NCBI GenBank assembly: GCA_013202495.1
Contig: JABMQQ010000130.1
Span: 1 to 47,874 of the forward strand
Origin: Fidelibacterota bacterium
GTDB taxonomy: Bacteria > Fidelibacterota > UBA8477 > JABMPR01
Direction of reading: 5' to 3'
Length of the DNA stretch: 47,874 nucleotides
The notes below the pieces were generated by a model. The model did no database searches and was not told the DNA's origin. It worked only from the letters and a program-made list of their open reading frames with translations. Below are positions 6,249 through 15,300 of the stretch, piece by piece. Each line of letters begins with the position of its first letter. Position 1 is the first letter of the stretch. A program made the position numbers and the translations under genes.

Positions 6249-9121
6249 GATTACTTCTTATCCTTGCCCTCTTCCTCTTGAGCAATGTTACCCATGCACA
6301 GGATGTTTCAGAGATCGAAACAGATTTAACGTGCGAAGTTTGCCATGCTGGTGGTGATTGGAGCTCTGATATAGGTCAGAATTTTGATCATATCATGACG
6401 GGGTACGAATTAAAGGGAACCCACGCTGAAATAGATTGTGGAAGATGCCATACAGGCTCTACACCGGCTGAGAAGCACAATTTTGGTCAGGTCTCCTCTG
6501 ATTGCCTGACCTGCCACGAAGATATTCACAATGATCAATGGGGTCAGGATTGTGAACGCTGCCATAGTCCTGATACATGGACTCTTTCGACTCAGCAACA
6601 AAACCATGATCTGACTAATTTTCCACTTCGGGGACCGCATCGAAGTTTGAGCTGTGAAAGTTGTCACCTAAGTAATCCTGGTTCAGGAGCCACCTTGCCA
6701 CTGGATTGTGCTGGTTGTCATTCTGCAGATTATAACGAAAGTGATAGTCCATCACATCAAATTCTGAATCTAGGGAACAATTGTGAGTCCTGTCATGCTC
6801 CGCAGAGCAATCGTTGGACCAGCTCCATATTCAATCACAATGATACTGGTTATTCTTTATTGGGGATGCATAACACCGTCAGCTGTGCCACCTGCCATAC
6901 CCAGAGTGCAGACAATACACCCCAGGAATGCATGAATTGTCATATGCCCGATTTTGATGCTACCACTCAACCTCCCCATCAGACAGAAGGGTTTCCACTG
7001 GATTGCCAATCATGTCATGACAGTTTTACCTGGAACTCCAGCTTCCTCCATGAGCAAACCGGTTTTCTGCTAGAGGGAGCGCACGAGACAACACTATGTT
7101 CGGATTGTCATACCGACCAAAATTTTGACAATACACCAGAGTTGTGTCAGGGCTGTCATCAGACCGATTGGGCGGCTACTGTAGTGCCGCCGCATGAGGA
7201 TGCAGAATTTGGCGAGACTTGCGAAGATTGCCACACCGTTACGGCCTGGCTACCAAGTTTATGGGATCATGACAGGGACTCTGAGTATCCTCTAACAGGT
7301 GCTCATATTGGACCAAGTTGTGAGGCCTGTCATACGGTTGCTCCATACTCAGCGCAGCCCTCTGAATGTGTAGATTGTCACCAATCCGACTACGATGAAT
7401 CCCTTGAGCCTAATCACCTAACTAGCGGTATGCCAACGACTTGTGATGTATGCCATACAACTGAGAATTGGAGTTCAGAGGAAATTGATCATACCCAGAC
7501 TGCCTTTCCTTTACAAGGAGCTCATACGGAAATTGAATGTATGACATGCCATGCAGATGGATATGATTTACCTACCGATTGCCAGGGTTGCCACCTTCCT
7601 GATTATACCTCAACAAGCGCTGGTCCCAGTCCTGATCATACCGAATATGGTTTCAGTCAGGATTGTTTAGTATGCCATGGCCAGGTAAGCTGGAAGCCCT
7701 CATCATTCGATCATGATGCCGATCTGACAGGTTTTGCCATACAGGGTGCTCATCTTGCTCTCCTTCCAGAAAATTGTTTTTCCTGTCATGAGACAGCACA
7801 ATGGACAGGACTCTCTGCGGATTGCTTCGCCTGTCATCAGAGTAATTTCGAGAACACCAGCGAACCGGATCATGATGCGAATGGGTATCCGCAGAATCTT
7901 TGTGAGACCTGCCATTCACAGGAAGTCTGGGAACCTTCGATTTTCAGTCATGAATCCAGTTCAATCAGTTGTGTTACATGCCATATGGTTCAATATACTT
8001 CAACCATTGATCCACCCCACGCTGAACTATCCTTCCCTACTGACTGTGCCGATTGCCATACCAGCACTGCGTGGACCCCCGGTACTTTTTCCCATGATGT
8101 TGAAACGGTGGGCTTTCTCACTGATGGTGCTCATTTGAACATTAACTGCAGTAGCTGTCATGAGACCTGGGAGCCCCCCACTGAGATCAGAACCTGTGCA
8201 TCTGCATCCTGCCATGAAGATAACTATTCAACATCAAGCAATCCGCCCCACGAAACCATGGGCTTCTCTCAGAATTGCTCGGATTGTCATACCACCACAG
8301 CCTGGCTCCCATCACAATTCAACCATGACACTCAGACAACAGGCTATGCCCTTGATGGAGCCCATGATAGCGCGGAGTGTCAGAGTTGCCACGCCCCCTG
8401 GGAAATAATTCCTGAACCTAGAACCTGTGCAGATGGAAGTTGTCATCAGGATAATTATTCAGAGTCAAGCAATCCACCGCATGCAACCATGAGTTTTTCT
8501 CAGAATTGCGAGGATTGTCATTCCACAACAGCCTGGTCACCCTCGCAGTTCCTGCACAATGAACTCAATACTGGATATCCTCTGGAAGGCGCTCACACAA
8601 ATGTTGTGTGTCAGAGCTGTCATTCACCATGGCAAATCCTTCCCGAGCCAAGAACCTGCGCAGATGGAAGTTGTCACTTACCAGATTATAATTCTGCTAC
8701 AGATCCAAATCATGCTTCCGCTTCTTTTCCTCTGGAATGCGAAACCTGCCATTCCATGACGGCCTGGGAGCCCTCAACCTTTGATCATGATGGGCAATTT
8801 TTCCCCATTTACAGTGGTCAACATCGCGATGAGTGGAACGATTGTTCCCAATGTCATGTAGATGCCAATGATTTTGCTGTTTTCACATGTTTCGGTGGGG
8901 ATTGTCACAATGTAACCGAAATGAATAGTGAGCACTGTGAAGGTGCTGATTGTGAGAGCTGCAATGGCCATACTTATCCAGCAACGGGTGTTACTCCCGA
9001 TGACTGCCTTACCTGTCATCCCAATGGGGATGAGGATGATTGCGGGGGTGATCTCCTGAATTTCTTCAAGATGAGAACGCTACCACAACCAACTGAGAAG
9101 AAATCTGATGAAACTCAGTAG
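6245..9121 (+). CDS. Giant multihaem cytochrome c, up to 36 haems
   Basis: I place the start at the ATG overlapping the previous stop (ATGA), which gives a clean signal peptide MRLLLILALFLLSNVTHA; an in-frame ATG 36 nt earlier would bury it. The 958-residue protein has 32 canonical CxxCH motifs plus four expanded CX4CH motifs (CASASCH, CADGSCH twice, CFGGDCH) in the C-terminal third, the variant known from some c3-type cytochromes. Spacing is one motif per about 27 residues, with the FDH...PLxGAH distal-His pattern repeated throughout, so the fold is probably an elongated haem wire. The last 80 residues contain four additional cysteines (HCEGADCESCNGH) outside any haem motif. The N- and C-terminal parts are paralogous to the next gene. 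It probably spans the periplasm or protrudes from the cell; which haem is the terminal one is unknown. Confidence 0.88.
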   Translation: MRLLLILALFLLSNVTHAQDVSEIETDLTCEVCHAGGDWSSDIGQNFDHIMTGYELKGTHAEIDCGRCHTGSTPAEKHNFGQVSSDCLTCHEDIHNDQWGQDCERCHSPDTWTLSTQQQNHDLTNFPLRGPHRSLSCESCHLSNPGSGATLPLDCAGCHSADYNESDSPSHQILNLGNNCESCHAPQSNRWTSSIFNHNDTGYSLLGMHNTVSCATCHTQSADNTPQECMNCHMPDFDATTQPPHQTEGFPLDCQSCHDSFTWNSSFLHEQTGFLLEGAHETTLCSDCHTDQNFDNTPELCQGCHQTDWAATVVPPHEDAEFGETCEDCHTVTAWLPSLWDHDRDSEYPLTGAHIGPSCEACHTVAPYSAQPSECVDCHQSDYDESLEPNHLTSGMPTTCDVCHTTENWSSEEIDHTQTAFPLQGAHTEIECMTCHADGYDLPTDCQGCHLPDYTSTSAGPSPDHTEYGFSQDCLVCHGQVSWKPSSFDHDADLTGFAIQGAHLALLPENCFSCHETAQWTGLSADCFACHQSNFENTSEPDHDANGYPQNLCETCHSQEVWEPSIFSHESSSISCVTCHMVQYTSTIDPPHAELSFPTDCADCHTSTAWTPGTFSHDVETVGFLTDGAHLNINCSSCHETWEPPTEIRTCASASCHEDNYSTSSNPPHETMGFSQNCSDCHTTTAWLPSQFNHDTQTTGYALDGAHDSAECQSCHAPWEIIPEPRTCADGSCHQDNYSESSNPPHATMSFSQNCEDCHSTTAWSPSQFLHNELNTGYPLEGAHTNVVCQSCHSPWQILPEPRTCADGSCHLPDYNSATDPNHASASFPLECETCHSMTAWEPSTFDHDGQFFPIYSGQHRDEWNDCSQCHVDANDFAVFTCFGGDCHNVTEMNSEHCEGADCESCNGHTYPATGVTPDDCLTCHPNGDEDDCGGDLLNFFKMRTLPQPTEKKSDETQ
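7985..8908 (+). repeat. Four in-frame 231-nt triheme repeats
   Basis: Inside the giant cytochrome gene, four consecutive units of exactly 231 nt (77 codons) run 7985-8215, 8216-8446, 8447-8677 and 8678-8908. Each contains two CxxCH motifs and ends in one CX4CH motif, so each adds three haems. Units two and three are about 70% identical at protein level by hand count (shared SSNPPH, FSQNC, PEPRTCADGSCH); the first and last units are more diverged. Exact length conservation shows growth by tandem duplication with no indels. Confidence 0.9.
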
Positions 9122-9929
9122 TTTCAAATTTCTTCTGGCTTTACTCCCCTTGTTTGTGCACCCACAGATGGTGGAGGATCGCTCCTGTCTGGATTGTCAC
9201 CTCTCAGGATCCTGGTTCCCCCTATCTGAGACACCCAGTTTCGATCACAATCAAGCCACAGATTTCAGGCTGCTTTTCAAACACGCCGATCTGGCTTGCA
9301 CTCAATGTCATTCGGGAAAAACAATAGATGAATTCCATAGCTTCTCCACCAAGGGCTTGGATTGTGCCAATTGCCATCAGGATATCCACCAGAACTATTG
9401 GGGCAATGATTGTGAGACTTGCCATAGCCCTCAGAACTGGGATCCAGCCATGGCCTATCGTCGACACAATGAGACCCTGTTTCCACTTGTGGCAGCACAC
9501 CAGTCCCAGAGTTGTTATTTGTGTCATACGACCCCAGGAATGGTGCCCTCTTTAGATTGTCAGGAGTGTCATGAGTCAGATTTCAGTCTTGAATTACCCG
9601 CTCACGTTGATCTTTCTCCCCTGACAGATTGTTCAACCTGCCATGCACCTACACGCTGGGATCAATTGCTGGCCATCAACCATGATGTCTTCTTCCCTAT
9701 TCACAGTGGAAAACATCGAGGAGAGTGGGATGCCTGTTCGGATTGTCATGAGCAGTCAGGTGAATATCAAGTGTTTACTTGTTTTGGATCTGGTTGTCAC
9801 GATGAGGGGGATATGAATGATGAACACTGTGAGGGTAATGATTGTGAGCAACGTAATGGTTTAACCTACCCACGTAGCGGAGTGGAATCAAACGACTGTT
9901 ACTTCTGTCATCCCAGGGGTAATGAATAA
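9108..9929 (+). CDS. 10-haem cytochrome c, short paralogue of the giant one
   Basis: This 273-residue exported protein has nine CxxCH motifs and one CX4CH (CFGSGCH). Its N-terminal 150 residues align with the start of the upstream giant cytochrome (shared DCANCHQDIH / DCLTCHEDIH, ETCHSPQNW / ERCHSPDTW), and its C-terminal 80 residues align with that protein's end (FFPIHSGKHRGEW / FFPIYSGQHRDEW, then VFTCFG, EHCEG, CHP). It is thus a version of the giant protein with the middle missing. The start ATG lies inside the upstream gene (14-nt overlap) and the stop overlaps the barrel gene by 8 nt. It may be the piece that sits in, or next to, the outer-membrane barrel; that is inference from gene order and size. 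Confidence 0.87.
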   Translation: MKLSSFKFLLALLPLFVHPQMVEDRSCLDCHLSGSWFPLSETPSFDHNQATDFRLLFKHADLACTQCHSGKTIDEFHSFSTKGLDCANCHQDIHQNYWGNDCETCHSPQNWDPAMAYRRHNETLFPLVAAHQSQSCYLCHTTPGMVPSLDCQECHESDFSLELPAHVDLSPLTDCSTCHAPTRWDQLLAINHDVFFPIHSGKHRGEWDACSDCHEQSGEYQVFTCFGSGCHDEGDMNDEHCEGNDCEQRNGLTYPRSGVESNDCYFCHPRGNE

Positions 9930-11547
9930 AATGCGGGGAGTGATGCGACAACTCGAAAAAAATATTTTACATCGCTTAATTTTGATGTTAGTACTCATTG
10001 GTTCTGGTATTGGTCAAGAACTGATTACGGGTTCTATTACCTATATCAGCCGTGACCAGGCCTACATAGATCTGGGGAAGAAAGCTGGTATACAAATTGG
10101 CGATAGTGTTCAAGTTTACCGCAATGATGTTTTGCTGGGTGTTGCCAGCGTCTCTCAAACCAGTGGTGCATCTTCTGCAATGGAGGGTTTGGATCCTTCT
10201 GTCATAGCCTGGGATATAGGGGACGATGTTCAAGTGGAAGTCAACCTGCCCAAACCCATTCAACCAACATCTACAGCTGCAATTGAGAGCCCTTCTGAAT
10301 CGAAGCCAGTTGTTCAGGTATTCCTGGACAGTAGTTCATATGCTCCGCGAACCCCGAGCAATATGAGTCTGGATTCAGATCGGTTTGCCCCCACCTTTAC
10401 TGGCTATGTCTCAACACGGGTTTCAGATCGAGGAGGTGATACCAGTGGGGTCAGGGAAACCAGAGGCTCTATATATGGCCAATTTAAGGTTCTTGATCTT
10501 GGAATTCGGCACCTGGATGTGAGTACCTATTTACGCAGCAATCGTTCCTCCAGAGATTCCAGTTCCCACACCAGTATTTACTCAATCATGCTGAGTTATG
10601 ACAATCCTGGAAGTCGTTTTAGCTATTTGCTGGGTAGAATGTATCATCCTCAATTTTCCATGTTAGGCACTATCGATGGTCTGGGTATGACCTGGAAATC
10701 AGATCGAAGAGTTATCGCTGTTGCCGCCGGTCTCATGTCTAACGTCAACGACATCCAGGGTCAGGTGCAACGCAATAAATTTGGTCTGCTTGATGAGGAA
10801 AGATTTAAATGGGGTAAGGTGCAGATTGGCGTTATCGGAGAAACCGAATCAGGCGCATTTTCCAGAAATTATCTCCTGTTGGGATCCACGTCGAAATTAA
10901 GTTCAAGTCTTAGAATACGAGGGTATAGTGAATTCGATCTCGATTTGCAAGATCAGTCTCAATTTCAGAGCACGGTCTCCCTTACCCGTTTTCGTGCTTC
11001 GATAAATTGGAGACCCTGGCGCTCTCTTATCAGTACTTCACGCTACAGTTATAGAGAGAACGTGATTGATTTACTCGATACAGCTGAAACGGAATTTGAG
11101 AAAGCTGCACGACATACTTTCAACACCAATTTGAGCCTTATGTTAGGCACTGGGATGAGCATTACCGGGCAAGCCAGTTTTAGAGGGGATGGAACCAACC
11201 GGCAAATCAAAATATTTGGCGCCTCCCTCAATCACCGAAACTTCACATCACAGTCCTATCAGCTGAATGCCGGTGGTATGGCTATGTTCTCCTATCTTAG
11301 TGAGGGTGGTCGCGTGTATGCCTCTGTAGGTCGAGATATCCTCCCCTGGTTGGATGTAGATTTATATGATGAGGTTTTTCTTTATCGTATTCTGGGTGAA
11401 TCCAGTTTTAGAACCCGACACTTACCTGAGATCTCTTTTTCTGCCAAAGTTCCTGGATTGCAGCGACTCAGATTACGCACAAGGTTTGAGCAGGAGAATG
11501 GGGAATTGCTCTATCGTTTTAGTCTCAGTGCCTCCAGGCAGTTTTAG
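9922..11547 (+). CDS. Beta-barrel outer-membrane protein, putative cytochrome porin
   Basis: This protein of up to 541 residues has a signal peptide (hydrophobic core LILMLVLIGSGIG), an N-terminal soluble domain (about 35-120) with a small SH3-like look (YIDLGKKAGIQIGDSVQVY), a proline/serine linker, and then about 400 residues of alternating amphipathic strands ending in RFSLSASRQF, the terminal Phe being typical of BamA-assembled barrels. It is last in the operon with three multihaem cytochromes, the arrangement seen in porin-cytochrome conduits such as those of metal reducers, though I see no direct likeness to MtrB. It probably sheathes a cytochrome across the outer membrane. The start is uncertain: ATGs at 9922, 9931 and 9943 are all in frame, the first overlapping the previous stop. 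Confidence 0.7.
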   Translation: MNKMRGVMRQLEKNILHRLILMLVLIGSGIGQELITGSITYISRDQAYIDLGKKAGIQIGDSVQVYRNDVLLGVASVSQTSGASSAMEGLDPSVIAWDIGDDVQVEVNLPKPIQPTSTAAIESPSESKPVVQVFLDSSSYAPRTPSNMSLDSDRFAPTFTGYVSTRVSDRGGDTSGVRETRGSIYGQFKVLDLGIRHLDVSTYLRSNRSSRDSSSHTSIYSIMLSYDNPGSRFSYLLGRMYHPQFSMLGTIDGLGMTWKSDRRVIAVAAGLMSNVNDIQGQVQRNKFGLLDEERFKWGKVQIGVIGETESGAFSRNYLLLGSTSKLSSSLRIRGYSEFDLDLQDQSQFQSTVSLTRFRASINWRPWRSLISTSRYSYRENVIDLLDTAETEFEKAARHTFNTNLSLMLGTGMSITGQASFRGDGTNRQIKIFGASLNHRNFTSQSYQLNAGGMAMFSYLSEGGRVYASVGRDILPWLDVDLYDEVFLYRILGESSFRTRHLPEISFSAKVPGLQRLRLRTRFEQENGELLYRFSLSASRQF

Positions 11548-11549
11548 TG

Positions 11550-11584
11550 ATCTACCTGCCAAGCAGGAAACTGTAAAGGTAGAT
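11550..11584. terminator. Hairpin between convergent genes
   Basis: The 38-nt gap between two convergent stop codons is almost filled by an 8-bp perfect inverted repeat (ATCTACCT at 11550-11557, AGGTAGAT at 11577-11584). A smaller hairpin CCTGC-CAA-GCAGG lies at 11555-11567 and competes with it. There is no T-run on either strand, so this is not a classic intrinsic terminator, but its place suggests a bidirectional transcript end. Confidence 0.4.
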
Positions 11585-11585
11585 T

Positions 11586-12344
11586 CTAGTGATCTGGCCA
11601 GGCAGGTGGTGCACCAATACCAACGGGTTCATTTGTTTCATCGCCAGAAATTAGAATTATCCAGGTAATAATGACTGCCGTAGCGCTGCCTACATAGTAC
11701 CAGCTATTGACATCTTTCAGCCTGGACAACCATGATCTATTGATTCTCTTAATGGGGTAAGGTGTGATTGATTCCATGTCCAATATTGACCGGATTGCAG
11801 CAGTTAATTCATTCTGTGCTGTTACCCTATCTTCAGATATTGAAAATGTTCCTGAGTCGACCGAATACGGAGCTGATAATTCATAATCCTGGAGAGTCAG
11901 AACATATCCAGTGTTGGCTGCTTTCATTTCCCAGACCAGGAGGTGATTGGCAGATGACAAGCTGGCATATTGAGCGAGACAACTATCACTCGTACACAGT
12001 AATTCTTGCTCCCAAACGGGTATAACAGGATCATTGAAATCTTCAAAGAGTAAATCAGTGTTGCCATGCAATTGCGCCAAAAAGATGGAATCAAGACCCA
12101 GGTCAAGAATCATTGGATCGTTTTCTTTGAATTTGCTATGTAAAAGATAGGTATCTTTTTTATTCTCTTCTACTGGTACGGGGTCAAAAACAATTAAGGG
12201 AATTTCACCCTGGGTAGATGTTGTGTCAGCCATAGTGTCTACATCACCAACGACCGAGTTCATAGAATCGGTGGGAATCCCGTCACTATCGTCCTGGCAG
12301 TAGCCAAAACCAACAAAAAGACATATGTAAAGAATTACTTTCAT
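11586..12344 (-). CDS. Exported protein with C-terminal membrane anchor
   Basis: I do not recognise this 252-residue protein with certainty. It has an N-terminal signal (MKVILYICLFVGFGYCQ), an acidic low-complexity stretch to about residue 60, a middle domain containing CTSDSCLAQYASLSSANHLL and then GYVLTLQDYEL, and one membrane segment at about 216-234 followed by a short Pro-rich tail. The middle motif (two Cys four residues apart, then an alpha segment and a beta strand) resembles the CsgG/FlgO-like domain found in many envelope proteins. The start codon overlaps the stop of the giant upstream gene (ATGA), so the two are translated together; it may help anchor or export that protein. Confidence 0.55.
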   Translation of the reverse strand: MKVILYICLFVGFGYCQDDSDGIPTDSMNSVVGDVDTMADTTSTQGEIPLIVFDPVPVEENKKDTYLLHSKFKENDPMILDLGLDSIFLAQLHGNTDLLFEDFNDPVIPVWEQELLCTSDSCLAQYASLSSANHLLVWEMKAANTGYVLTLQDYELSAPYSVDSGTFSISEDRVTAQNELTAAIRSILDMESITPYPIKRINRSWLSRLKDVNSWYYVGSATAVIITWIILISGDETNEPVGIGAPPAWPDH

Positions 12345-15300
12345 CGAACGAGTACCATCTTTTGAGTAGAACGATAAACACCTTTACCCGAGCCTGAATT
12401 GACACTTATGCGGTAAAAATAAATCCCAGAACTCACGGGAACCAAATGCTCATCAAGACCATTCCATGCTATGTTGTAATACCCAAGGTCGAAGACTTGA
12501 TTGACCAAAGTTTTTACAAATCTGCCGCGTATATCGAAGATATCTAGTTGTACTTCACCGGCAGAGTGCAAGCTAAAGCTTATATTTGTCTGGCCATTGA
12601 ATGGATTGGGATAGTTTCCGATAAGCTTATTGTGCTGGGGCAGTGAGCTTAATATTTCATCGATCTTCCTGTACACTTCCTGTGTTGGACCGCTGATCAC
12701 ATGGTACTTTCTTAAATATTCTGGTTGGAGTTCAATAGGATTCAGAACTATTCCACTCTCTACAGCAAACCATTCTCTTGTTTCCAGATCAAGGAGAACA
12801 ATACTATGGTGAGGTGCCAAATCTCCAACTAAATGATACTTCAACTCTACAGCTCTAGTGGACTGACTTACAGCGAGTTCCACATTCCACACCTCAACAT
12901 CATCATTCAGAATCCTAATATCGGATGAGTAATGCGAAACTGAGCTAACCATGTTTGGATTATGCACACTTAGCTGGAGATACTCACCCCAGGTCGGGGG
13001 TTCAATTCTATCAAATCTATCTCTTGTGTTACTTGCCTCAGAGGAACGGCCGATGCTATTATCATTATCAGACAAAATCCCATTACTCCCACCAAGGATT
13101 AATTCCCAACCATCATTCCAATTTATTTTTGGCAGAGATTCCGAGCGGGTCCCAGGTTTTAAAGTGATGGCAGTCAAAGAGTCTGTCCAATTGTATAGAG
13201 CATAGGCAGTCCAGGGACGTAGAGAATCAACCAGGGATGTCCACCCCTCACCGTTTGTATCGCTATAGACAAAGGGGCCACTGAACCTTACAGAATCAAA
13301 ACTGGTATATATGGGAAAGTTGTATGGGGAGCTAAACAGATTCCAACCCGCATTGAGTTGTACAGAGAATCCTGTGAGGTCTACTGAATATCCTTCACCC
13401 AGTACCAGGCTAGAGGTTTCTTCTAATCTTTGTTGGAACCAGTATCCCATTCCTGGAACAATTGTATCTGGAATTTGCCATCCTATTCCATCCCAGTCAT
13501 ACAACCGCCAGGTGTGATCTCCTTCAGACTCACCCAATGAATTTTGAAACAGATTCTCCACAGAGGAGTCATTTTGATAGGTGGGAATGGAGACCAAACG
13601 CCAGGTCTGGTTAGGTATTCCTGCTGGGTATCCACTACCCCGAGATGAGTTCATACTGATGAGATTAGCCATAAATGAAACAGGGATATTCCAAGCCGAG
13701 GTGGTGACAGTGGTCCCCATATCGTCGGATGCAATGGCATAGTAACTCACACCGGTTTGTGTGACTGCATTTGAGGGTATAAAAGCGCTCCATGTCTGTG
13801 CCCGAGTTACATTTTCCATTTCAACCGAGTCTGTAAGTGTGCTCCCTCCTACTTCGTAGTACAGCCAGGCTTCTATAGGGAGAAAATATTCGGGGAAGCT
13901 GATTTCAAGCTGGATGGATTCTCCTGAGGACTGGGGATTTTGTGTGAAATCGGATGATTCAACATCTGATAGTGGATGAACATACACATACAGAGAGTCC
14001 CAATTGGATACAAGACTTCCATCCGAAACTCTAAGAAGAAAAACCAGTGATGTATCAATGATAACGTGTGGGAGAAGCGAAATTAATACAGGTTCAATTG
14101 TACTATTTGCTACAACACCGTTTGGGATGTTCCATTCGTAAGTCAAAGAATCCCCATCAATATCATACGACAATTGAGCGCCATCGAGCTGAATGCCGGA
14201 GCCTGACAAATAGTCCTGATCCTGACCAGCATTTGCAATTGGAATATCATTTACATTCGCAACAACCAAGTCTACAACGATGGTATCAGAAGCTCCCCAT
14301 GGATCAATTACAGTGCAGCTAAATTGAACTGACCCAACCTGATCATTGCTCGGGACTCCTCTTACCGATGCCACATCATCAAAAGTCAGCCAGTCAGGTA
14401 AATTATAAACTGAATAGGTGAGACTATCACCATCCGGGTCCTCTGCCTGGCATACATATTCAAATGCTTGATTCTGAGAAATAGAATCTCTAACGCTACT
14501 TATAAAAACAGGTGTATCATTTACGTTACCGACCTCAATGGTGAAAGCTTGTGAAATATTTATGCTGGGTTGAACCGTATCATGAACAGTTACCACAATG
14601 TCATGAGAACCGACATGTTGGTCTGCTGGTGTTCCCGTAAGTAGATTAATACCATCAAACTGAAGCCAGGCTGGCAGAGCTAGAGCATTGTATATCAAAC
14701 TGTCACCATCTATATCACTGGCGATCAGCTGGTATTCATAATCAATCCCTTGCTCAACCTGCAGCTGGGGATTGCTGTTAAACTCCGGTAAATCATTGAT
14801 TGAAATAACATCGAAATAAACCACGCCTGTATCAGAATACAATTCACCATCAAAAGCCAAATATTTTAGAGAATCTGAACCATTGAAATTAGGATCAGGT
14901 GAGTAAACCCCCTCTTCCAAGATGCCGTTAACTGGAATTTGGGAAAAACTAAGGGTCAATTCATCAAATTCGATATCAGAAGCGAAGAGATCAAGTCCCA
15001 TAGATGAGTCCTCTTCCAGGACTAGATTTTGGGAAGCGACCTGCGGTCTGTCATTTACAGGTAGTACCGTGAAGTCTATCAACTGTGAAGTATTTAAGGC
15101 AGGGTTTTCAATCAGCGATAAATCAATAGTTAAAGTCTCAGCTCCAAACCAATTCTCATGTGGTACCTCTATGCTTAATTGATGGTCATCCAAAATTGAA
15201 ACCAGAAGACTTTCAGCTCCTGACACATTCCAGTTAACATCCTGAGGCTCAGGGTATATCAGATATTCATCTAATGCGATGATTGGAAATAATTCTCCTT

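Noticed and set aside
7653-8408. Several open frames of 60-134 codons on both strands inside the cytochrome genes
   Set aside because: They are shadows of the regularly spaced Cys/His codons in the real frame, have no start context and no recognisable protein features.
11545-11595. Direct repeat TAGTGATCT (11545-11553 and 11587-11595)
   Set aside because: Nine bases only, each containing an opposing stop codon; no flanking element or duplicated target suggests an insertion.
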